From Chloroflexota bacterium (GTDB taxonomy: Bacteria; Chloroflexota; Dormibacteria; CF-121): a stretch of DNA of 7,522 bases. Positions 1 to 5,606 of this stretch are shown piece by piece. The first letter of the stretch is position 1. Each line of letters begins with the position of its first letter. The stretch spans positions 1 through 7,522 of the forward strand of contig VBGO01000240.1 in NCBI GenBank assembly GCA_005882525.1, read 5' to 3'. The notes under the pieces are model-generated. The model searched no databases. It saw only the letters and a list, made by a program, of their open reading frames with translations, and was not told the origin of the DNA. The position numbers and the translations under genes were made by a program.

Positions 1-844
1 AGGCGACGGCCAGCGAGAGGTGACCCTCGTCGGGAAACAGATGGACCCGCGCCGTCGGAATGTGCGTGGCCAGCCACTGGCCGTGCGAAAAGGGGACCAT
101 CCGATCCTGTCCGCCCTGCCAGACGGCGACCGGGCACCGAATCGTGGCCAGGTCGAAGCCCCAATCGCGGGTAAAGGCCAGGTCGTCGTCTCGCCAGCCC
201 TCGATCCCGGTGGACACAGCTCCCCTGAAGGACGCCGCCACGGCGCCCGCGAACTCACCGGTCAAGGCGCGTTTGTCGACGTCGGATACCAGGCCGCCCA
301 GAGCCGCCGCCACATCGGCCCCCCGGATCGCGTGCAGATCTTTCGCCATCGTCTGGAGAGCGGGGCTGAGCGCCGACTCGCCCTCGATTGCCGCCGAAAA
401 CTCCTCGATGTTCTCTTGACCCATGCCCGCCAGCCAATCGAGTCCATCGGCAGGGTAGGGCGCGACGCCCGCGAGGGAGGTGGCGGCGGCACACCGATCC
501 GGGAGTAAGGCAGCGCACGCGAGGGCGTGCGGACCTCCGCCGGACCAGCCCATGGTGACGAAGGTGCTGGCGCCGAGGGCATCCAGGATGGCCGTCACAT
601 CGGCCGCCGCGTCGGCCACCGACCGGCCGGGCCGTGACGTCGAGCCGGCGTAACCGGGGCGGGAGTAGGTGACAAGGCGTAATCCCGCCCGTGAGGCCGC
701 GCTCACCAGCGGATCGAACCAGACCGCCGCGCAGGGGGTGCCCCAATGAAAGACCAGGGGTTCGTTGTCGCTCTCTTCCGACAGCACCTCGAGGGCTGCG
801 CCATCGGAACGCCGGACCTGGCGCACGCGACCGGGATCAGCCAT
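1..844 (-). CDS. Alpha/beta hydrolase, C-terminus beyond the window edge
   Basis: Reading the minus strand from the ATG at 844 gives 281 uninterrupted residues that run off the left edge. The protein has the full set of alpha/beta-hydrolase landmarks: an oxyanion-type HWGTP motif at residues 33-37, the nucleophile elbow GWSGG with Ser101, an acid in GGQDR (Asp247), and the catalytic histidine in DEGH (His275). A helical cap lies between about residues 130 and 225. Only a short C-terminal tail should be missing. It is probably a soluble cytoplasmic hydrolase, since no signal peptide is seen, but its substrate (ester, lactone, haloalkane or other) cannot be told. Cys38 replaces the glycine usual after the HxGTP motif. 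Its ATG follows directly on the TAG stop (847-845) of the upstream BON gene, with no clear ribosome binding site of its own, so translational coupling is likely. The fold assignment is firm; any specific reaction is not. Confidence 0.9.
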   Translation of the reverse strand, partial: MADPGRVRQVRRSDGAALEVLSEESDNEPLVFHWGTPCAAVWFDPLVSAASRAGLRLVTYSRPGYAGSTSRPGRSVADAAADVTAILDALGASTFVTMGWSGGGPHALACAALLPDRCAAATSLAGVAPYPADGLDWLAGMGQENIEEFSAAIEGESALSPALQTMAKDLHAIRGADVAAALGGLVSDVDKRALTGEFAGAVAASFRGAVSTGIEGWRDDDLAFTRDWGFDLATIRCPVAVWQGGQDRMVPFSHGQWLATHIPTARVHLFPDEGHLSLAVA

Positions 845-1885
845 CTAGGATGCCAGTCCGGCTGTCCTGCGCACGCTAACCACGTTGTGCACCACCTGCG
901 CGCCGGGTACCTGGCTTGCCACGGTGTCGATCCTTTTTACGGTTGGCCGGTCGGGGGCCTCACCGGTGATCTCAACGGTGCCGTGATGCGCGTTGACCTG
1001 GACTCGAGCCTTTGCAGTGGCCGGGTCGCGCCGGAGCGCCTCGCTGACGGCGCGAGCCAGCTCCTCGTCGGTTAGGACATCCAGGTCCAGCTCCAGGACG
1101 CCCGGAATGGAACGCACCAGCTTTGAGAGTCGGTCCGCCTGCGCGCGGTTGGAAGCGTACCCGTGTAGGGCAACGCGCTGATCCTGGACGTCCACGCGCA
1201 ACGAGCGTGGCAGCGCCTGCAATTCCGGATCCGCCGTCAAGCGGTCGAGCACCGCCTGGCGGATCTCCCAATCCGTGGCGAACACAGGCAGCGTTGTCCA
1301 TTCGGACGACCTCAGGTCAGTCATGATCCGGTTCGGACCCGCCTCCTTGACGCGACTCAAGGAGACCAGTCGCTGTCCCGGCGTCCGTCGTCCCTCGACG
1401 ACGAGCCCGGTCACCATGCCGGAGACGGGGTCGAAGGTGACGAGGCGGAGCTTGCCGAGGTGTTTGCCGTCGGCGGTGACCACGACCGCGTTCTCCTGCA
1501 ACCGCGCACCGCTCGTTTCGGTTTCGGTCGGGTCCGTCTCGGCCCAGTTGTCGCTGAGGCGAAGCACGTGTCCGTCGGCGGACAGGATCGCCCTCGCCGG
1601 GATAGCCCGCTCGTCGAGGCCGCTGGTGAGCGTGACACCCTGAAGGTGATGGGTCTTGGGACCGAGCAGGACGGCGCGGACGCCTCCGCGGACGTTGCCG
1701 ACCACCTCGGCCGGGCCGCCCAGGAGAATCTCCTCGCGGCGGCCGGTCATCGCCGCAGGCGGACCATCCACGGGGGCCAGCTGGACGACGACTCCACCCG
1801 GACGCAGGGACATCACCAGGCCGGCGATGACGATCACGACGACCCAGCCACCCATGATGATGACGGCGACCAGCGTCAGACCCAT
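845..1885 (-). CDS. Membrane-anchored PRC-barrel/double BON domain protein
   Basis: This 346-residue protein has a single hydrophobic helix at about residues 4-26, a PRC-barrel-like stretch at about 52-112 (degenerate), a clearer PRC-barrel at about 127-190 (GKHLGKL, then DPVSGMVTGLVV), and two consecutive BON domains at about 205-271 and 272-338. Both BON repeats show the usual pattern of a helix, a beta strand with G at HGYAS or TGEAP, a second helix, and an ending like the IPGVLEL and VPGAQVVHNVV segments. BON domains are thought to bind phospholipid or stabilise envelopes, and PRC-barrels act in protein or RNA contacts. The likely role is therefore an envelope or stress-related protein, probably with the domains outside the membrane, but no precise function can be given. 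The gene begins 28 bases after the ureohydrolase stop, without a good ribosome binding site. The start at 1885 keeps the membrane helix complete; Met11 and Met25 would cut it. Confidence 0.88.
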   Translation of the reverse strand: MGLTLVAVIIMGGWVVVIVIAGLVMSLRPGGVVVQLAPVDGPPAAMTGRREEILLGGPAEVVGNVRGGVRAVLLGPKTHHLQGVTLTSGLDERAIPARAILSADGHVLRLSDNWAETDPTETETSGARLQENAVVVTADGKHLGKLRLVTFDPVSGMVTGLVVEGRRTPGQRLVSLSRVKEAGPNRIMTDLRSSEWTTLPVFATDWEIRQAVLDRLTADPELQALPRSLRVDVQDQRVALHGYASNRAQADRLSKLVRSIPGVLELDLDVLTDEELARAVSEALRRDPATAKARVQVNAHHGTVEITGEAPDRPTVKRIDTVASQVPGAQVVHNVVSVRRTAGLAS

Positions 1886-1913
1886 GACTCAGGGCATTAT
1901 GACGGAGCGACGG

Positions 1914-2846
1914 TTACCGCCCGGCTTGAGCGTCGCGGCGGCGCAGGGCCACTAGCGCAAGGAACTCGTGGAGCAGCGTGCCGGCCAACAGCGAAGTGAC
2001 CTCGCCGGCGTCGTATTGGGGTTGCACCTCGACCAGGTCGAATCCGACGAACTCGATGCCGCGGAGCCCGCGGACCAGCCGCAGCGCATCCCGGCTGCTC
2101 GGCCCGCCGACCTCGGGCGTCCCGGTGCCGGGGGCAAAGCCGGGATCGACGAAATCGATGTCGAAGGTGAGGAAGACTGGACCGCGGCCGATGCGCTGTC
2201 GAACCTCCGACAGCACGTCGTCGACACCGCGCTGGAGCAGCTCCTCCGTCGGAATCAAGTGAAGACCGAGCGCCCGCGCCCCGGCTCGGTCCTCAGAGCC
2301 GTAGAGTGAGCCGCGGATCCCGAGCTGCACGGCGCGTCCGGTGTCGATCAGCCCTTCCTCGATCGCCCGCTTGCACCAGGTGCCGTGGGTGTAACGCTCG
2401 CCCCAGTAGCTCTCCCAGGTGTCGGTGTGGGAGTCGAAGTCGATCAACCCCACCGGCCCATGCCGCTTGGCGACGGCGCGCAGTTCCCCAAGCGTGATGG
2501 AATGATCGCCGCCAATCGACAGTGGGACGACGCCGGCGTCCAGGATGGGACGGAGGCCGTCAACCATCACCTGGTAGCTGGCCTGGATGTTTCCCGGGAT
2601 CACCGCCAGGTCGCCCGTATCGACCACCGAGAGGTGATCGAAGATCTCGATCTCGTGCTCGACGTGGTAGGGGCGGAGCAGCCGCGACGCCTCACGGATC
2701 GCCGCCGGTCCGAAGCGACCACCGATCCGGTAGCTCACGCCGGTGTCGAACGGGATGCCCACGATGGCGGCCCCGACCCCGTCCATATCGCCGACCTGCG
2801 GCAGCCGCATGAAGCTGCCGATGCCGGTGAAGCGCGGGGCCTTCAT
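1914..2846 (-). CDS. Ureohydrolase of the agmatinase/arginase family
   Basis: The predicted 310-residue enzyme hydrolyses a guanidino group to release urea in the cytoplasm using two divalent metals (Mn or Ni). All expected metal ligands are present: His115 in GGDHS, Asp138/His140/Asp142 in DFDSHTD, and Asp229/Asp231 in FDIDFVDP, followed by the family signature APGTGTPE. His154 (THGTW) and Glu273 occupy the places of the catalytic histidine and the guanidinium-binding glutamate. The frame is open upstream to a GTG at 2918, but that adds a Pro/Gly-rich stretch encoded by the intergenic palindrome. The ATG at 2846 begins a normal agmatinase N-terminus (PRFTGIGSFMRLP) and gives the usual length, so I chose it although no good ribosome binding site precedes it. 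Position behind a NitT-type ABC transporter suggests the substrate is imported. Agmatine, guanidinobutyrate, guanidinopropionate or free guanidine are all possible; the family is certain, the substrate is not. Confidence 0.92.
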   Translation of the reverse strand: MKAPRFTGIGSFMRLPQVGDMDGVGAAIVGIPFDTGVSYRIGGRFGPAAIREASRLLRPYHVEHEIEIFDHLSVVDTGDLAVIPGNIQASYQVMVDGLRPILDAGVVPLSIGGDHSITLGELRAVAKRHGPVGLIDFDSHTDTWESYWGERYTHGTWCKRAIEEGLIDTGRAVQLGIRGSLYGSEDRAGARALGLHLIPTEELLQRGVDDVLSEVRQRIGRGPVFLTFDIDFVDPGFAPGTGTPEVGGPSSRDALRLVRGLRGIEFVGFDLVEVQPQYDAGEVTSLLAGTLLHEFLALVALRRRDAQAGR

Positions 2847-2873
2847 CGCGTCGACCGGCCGGTATGTCTTTCT

Positions 2874-2909
2874 CCCTTCCCCGCCGGCGGGGGAGGGTCG
2901 GGGTGGGGG
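2874..2909. repeat. GC-rich palindrome of a dispersed intergenic type
   Basis: Positions 2874-2897 form a near-perfect inverted repeat centred between 2885 and 2886. The 12-base arms have a single T-G wobble and no loop bases between them. A G-rich tail (TCGGGGTGGGGG) follows to 2909. This layout, a CCCT..CCCGCC/GGCGGG..AGGG palindrome followed by a GGGGTG-type tail, is that of extragenic palindromes scattered in many copies through high-GC genomes, and its translation (PRPSPAGGEGR) is a familiar spurious peptide in annotations. It sits between the ATPase stop and the ureohydrolase start, so it would be transcribed within the operon as a strong hairpin. No T tract follows on either strand, so it is not a canonical terminator. 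Copy number in the genome cannot be judged from one window. Confidence 0.6.
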
Positions 2910-2910
2910 C

Positions 2911-3702
2911 TCACGCACGAGCGAGCTCGCTTTCGACCGCCTTCATGCTCTCTTCGCGGATGACGCCGACCACCTGGTTGCGCAACTCGGCGAACCGTGG
3001 GCTCGTCACCATGTCAAAGCTTCGGGGGCGTGGCAGATCGACTGTCAACGTCGTGCGGATCCGCCCGGGGCGGTTCGTCATGATGTAGATCACATCCCCC
3101 AGGAAGAGCGCCTCGTCGATGTCATGGGTGACGAACAGCACGGTCTTGCGATAACGCTGCCAGAGGTCGGTCAACATCTCCTGCATGATCTGGCGCGTCA
3201 GCGCGTCCAGGGCGCCGAAGGGTTCGTCCATCAGCAGCACCTCGGGATCGTTCGCCAGCGCTCGGGCGATCGCGACTCGCTGTTTCATGCCACCGGACAG
3301 GGCCTTCGGATATGCCTCGGCGAACCCATCCAACTTCATCAGGCGGATCAATTCGCTCGACTGACGTGTTCGCTCGGATTTGGGGGTGTGCTTGATCTCG
3401 AGACCGAACTCGATGTTGTGTCGAACCGAGAGCCATGGGTACAGCGAGTAGGACTGGAACACCATGCCGCGATCAGGGCCGGGCGAGTACGCGGGCTTGC
3501 CGTCGACCAGGACCTCGCCTTCGGTGGGGGTGACCAAGCCGGCGGCGACGCTCAGCAGGGTTGACTTGCCACAACCCGACGGGCCGACGATGCAGGCGAA
3601 CTGTCCGTCGGGCACCGTCAGCGAGATCTGCTGCAGCGCCCGCACCTCGCCGCGCCGCGTTCGGAAGCGCATCGCCACGTCGGCAAAGCGGATCTCGCTC
3701 AT
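2911..3702 (-). CDS. NitT/TauT-family ABC transporter ATP-binding protein
   Basis: This 263-residue nucleotide-binding subunit powers import through the adjacent permease. All motifs are intact and in order: Walker A GPSGCGKST at 40-48, Q-loop Gln83 in MVFQSYSLYPW, signature LSGGM at 135-139, Walker B ending in Asp159-Glu160 (LLMDEP), D-loop GALD at 163-166, and the switch histidine His193 in FVTHD. The Q-loop sequence ending in YPWLSV and the general length match the SsuB/TauB/NrtD group, which serves nitrate, sulfonate, taurine, pyrimidine-precursor and other NitT-type importers. It is cytoplasmic and peripheral to the membrane. Its ATG overlaps the permease TGA as ATGA, with an AAAGG ribosome binding site seven bases before the start, so the two are translationally coupled. 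Unlike the permease, this gene is undamaged. The symbol is left blank because the imported substrate is unknown. Confidence 0.95.
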   Translation of the reverse strand: MSEIRFADVAMRFRTRRGEVRALQQISLTVPDGQFACIVGPSGCGKSTLLSVAAGLVTPTEGEVLVDGKPAYSPGPDRGMVFQSYSLYPWLSVRHNIEFGLEIKHTPKSERTRQSSELIRLMKLDGFAEAYPKALSGGMKQRVAIARALANDPEVLLMDEPFGALDALTRQIMQEMLTDLWQRYRKTVLFVTHDIDEALFLGDVIYIMTNRPGRIRTTLTVDLPRPRSFDMVTSPRFAELRNQVVGVIREESMKAVESELARA

Positions 3703-3932
3703 GCGTGGACCTTTTCAACGTAAGGGAACCGCCAGCGATGGATCAGGCCGAAGATCGTGTCCGTGATCAGCCCCAGGATGCCGATGGTGATGATGGCGGC
3801 GATGATCCGATCCGTCCGGAGAAACCGCTCGGAGATCAGAATGAAGCTCCCGATCCCGCGTTCGGCCGACACGATTTCAGCGACGATCAGGTAGGTCCAG
3901 GCCCAGCCCATCGTGATCCGCAACGCATCCAC
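3699..3932 (-). CDS. C-terminal permease fragment in the second frame
   Basis: This open frame of 77 residues from the ATG at 3932 carries the last two membrane helices of the NitT-type permease: one around residues 8-22 (MGWAWTYLIVAEIV) and one around 43-66. It ends in a short basic and aromatic tail before the TGA that overlaps the ATPase start. The family match actually begins a few codons earlier (VPDVV), so the ATG is merely the first available methionine and is not a family start. No ribosome binding site is evident. If it is made separately by re-initiation it could in principle pair with the N-terminal fragment, but the coupling loop would still be missing, so I regard it as a remnant. 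Confidence 0.6.
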   Translation of the reverse strand: MDALRITMGWAWTYLIVAEIVSAERGIGSFILISERFLRTDRIIAAIITIGILGLITDTIFGLIHRWRFPYVEKVHA

Positions 3933-4525
3933 GACATCGGGAACGATGCCCCGAGCGTATAAGCGACGTTGAGCATCTCGTCCCGCACCCGGTGGCCGAT
4001 GTCCACAACCATCAACACGAGCTGGAAGAAGACGCCGATCCAGATGACGGTCAGCTTCTCCTGCTCGCCAAGGCCCTGCAGCACGATCAGCAGCGGGATG
4101 AAGGCCGACGCCGGCATGTAGCGGATGGCGTTGATCGGCGGTTGAAAGAACGAACGGACCACCTCGAATGATCCCATCAGGAGTCCGAGTGGCACCGCCA
4201 TCGCCGCAGCGACCAGGAATCCAGCGATGATTCGGAAGCTGCTCCAGGCGACGTCGTCGAGGAAGTGCAGGTGCTGCACCATGTCGATCCAGGCCCTGGC
4301 GACACGGGGGAGGCTGGGCAGGAACAGGGGATTGTCGATCAGGATCGATCCCAGGCTCCAGAACGTGACGATGACCACGACACTGCCAATTGCAAGCACC
4401 AATCGGGCTGTCCGGGGGATCGCCTGCTTGGGCGTCAGGTAGGTCCGGAGCAGTCCGCGGCGCCGGCGCTGCACTCGCGCAGTACTCGCCGGCGCCGCCT
4501 GGGTCGCGGGGACCCGCTCGCTCAC
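3699..4525 (-). pseudogene. NitT/TauT-family ABC transporter permease, frameshifted
   Basis: The inner-membrane subunit of the importer is spread over two reading frames. The first (GTG start at 4525, stop at 3887) encodes a basic cytoplasmic N-terminus and four membrane helices at about residues 40-62, 98-121, 138-153 and 158-178, then enters the EAA loop and stays family-like up to Leu-Gly-Ala-Ser194. After that it reads a non-homologous tail of 18 residues. The remaining family sequence (VPDVVDALRITMGWAW onward, two more helices) continues in the next frame to the stop at 3699. The GTG start lies six bases after the substrate-binding gene and overlaps no other plausible start; TAGGG just before it can serve as ribosome binding site. 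NitT permeases usually have about 14 residues between GAS and the P of the PD/PS motif; only two bases remain here, implying a lost stretch of 40 bases. Repaired length would be 288 residues. It could be a true mutation, a strain variant or an assembly error. Confidence 0.85.
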
Positions 4526-4531
4526 GAGGCC

Positions 4532-5530
4532 CTACAAGCTGTTGATGAAGCTAGGATCGACCGCGTCGCTCGGATTGACGGCGGTGTCGATCTTGCCCTG
4601 GGCTTTCCAGAAATCGGCTGCCGCCTTCACGTTGTCATAGATCTTTCCGTGGCTACTGCTGGTACCCATGACCTCCTTCCCGGTGCTGAGGTCAAAGAGC
4701 TTCATGGTCGACAGGTCGGCGGTGACGTCATCCGGCGTCTCCTGCACCGCGTTCCCGATCACCTTCAGGGCCTCGGTCTTGTTCGCCTGCATCCAGTTGT
4801 ACGCGTCGTAGTACGCCTTCATGAAGTCTTTGACCGTATCGGGGTACTTCTGCACGAAGTCCTTTCGGAAGGCGAAGCTGTCCATGATCAGGTCCGGGTA
4901 CGTCGCGGACGACACCAGGACGTGACCGTCCGTCCGCGCCTTCGCCTTGCTGAGCCAGGGCTCCCAGGTGACCGCAACATCGATCTTCGACGCCACGAAG
5001 GCAGCGCCGGCGGCTCCCGACGTCATGTTGGTTTCCTTGACGTCGGACAGATGCATCCCGTTCTTCTCCAGGACCTGGGCCAGGAACCACTCGGAAACCG
5101 ACCCCTGGTTGACCCCGACCGTCTTGCCCTTGAGATCGGCCACGGTCTTGATCGAGTTTGCGGCGAGGATGCCGTCGCCACCGACCGAGGCGTCGATCGG
5201 AAACACCTCGACCGCCGGCACACCGTTCGACTGCTGGCGGGCAAAGGCATCAACCGTTGATGCCATGCCTTCGAGGCGTCCGGAGGCCAGCGCGATGAAG
5301 CGGTCGTTCGGGTCCTCGACATCCTTGAAGTTGACGTCCAGACCGTGCTGCTTCCAGATGCCTTTGGCATTCGCGAGATAGATGAGCGCGTATCCGGTCC
5401 AGGTCGAGGACGCGATATGAATCGTGCCGCTGTACTTCGTGCTCCCCGACGTGCTGTTCGACGCGCCGCAGGCGGACAGGACAAGAGCCACCAGGATGAA
5501 TAGAGGTAGGATCGACCGCTTTCCGGACAT
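4532..5530 (-). CDS. NitT/TauT-family ABC transporter substrate-binding lipoprotein
   Basis: This 332-residue protein captures the substrate outside the membrane and delivers it to the permease. A lipoprotein signal is clear: a short basic start (MSGKRS), a hydrophobic stretch, and lipobox LSAC with Cys21, followed by a Ser/Thr/Gly-rich linker to about residue 35. The mature part has the NitT/SsuA/ThiY-like bilobed pattern: TWTGYALIYLANAKG at 43-57, the GLDVNF strand, EDPNDRFIALASG at 72-84, and the middle DLKGKTVGV segment. Aromatic and acidic residues (Trp44, Tyr47, Glu72, Asp73, Asp76, Asp94, Asp113, Asp119) cluster in segments that usually line the ligand pocket, which would suit a cationic ligand; that is inference only. 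GGAGG at 5542-5538, seven bases before the ATG, is the best ribosome binding site in the window and fixes the start. It is the first gene of the cluster. Confidence 0.93.
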   Translation of the reverse strand: MSGKRSILPLFILVALVLSACGASNSTSGSTKYSGTIHIASSTWTGYALIYLANAKGIWKQHGLDVNFKDVEDPNDRFIALASGRLEGMASTVDAFARQQSNGVPAVEVFPIDASVGGDGILAANSIKTVADLKGKTVGVNQGSVSEWFLAQVLEKNGMHLSDVKETNMTSGAAGAAFVASKIDVAVTWEPWLSKAKARTDGHVLVSSATYPDLIMDSFAFRKDFVQKYPDTVKDFMKAYYDAYNWMQANKTEALKVIGNAVQETPDDVTADLSTMKLFDLSTGKEVMGTSSSHGKIYDNVKAAADFWKAQGKIDTAVNPSDAVDPSFINSL

Positions 5531-5606
5531 GGAATCCCCTCCCAGGGCAGACTCGGCGCCCTCTCCGAAAGCAGCCTCGGCGGCGCCAGCCGGGCCGCGA
5601 GTCCCT
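5531..5606. promoter_or_regulatory. Divergent intergenic region, promoters expected
   Basis: This 76-base gap separates the start of the minus-strand transporter cluster from the divergent oxidoreductase and should carry both promoters. What is directly visible is the GGAGG ribosome binding site (minus strand, 5542-5538) and two weak inverted repeats: AGGGC/GCCCT with a nine-base spacer (5544-5562), and CTCGGCGGC/GCCGCGAG with one bulge (5576-5601). Either could be an operator, or chance in GC-rich DNA. I see no -35/-10 pair with good matches. If the oxidoreductase starts at the ATG at 5529 instead, this stretch would be coding and the two genes would overlap head to head by two bases. Confidence 0.35.

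Noticed and set aside
255..746. Minus-strand open frames at 255-746 and 262-582
   Set aside because: They are out of frame with the alpha/beta hydrolase read from 844, whose catalytic triad shows which frame is real.
1896..1901. CATAAT on the minus strand just before the BON gene as a -10 box
   Set aside because: There is no matching -35 sequence at 16-18 bases, and it would leave a leader of only a few bases; cotranscription with the ureohydrolase is simpler.
2743..3564. Plus-strand open frame (273 codons) opposite the ATPase and the start of the ureohydrolase
   Set aside because: It is antisense to an ATPase with every motif intact, has no recognisable family, and passes through the intergenic palindrome.
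3699..4525. Programmed frameshift in the permease instead of a mutation
   Set aside because: There is no slippery heptamer at the junction, and a one-base shift would not restore the roughly 13 missing residues of the coupling loop.
4265..5260. Long plus-strand open frame (331 codons) opposite the binding-protein and permease genes
   Set aside because: It is antisense to clearly recognisable genes, is rich in Arg/His/Gly/Asp with no recognisable domain, and is a normal by-product of high GC content.
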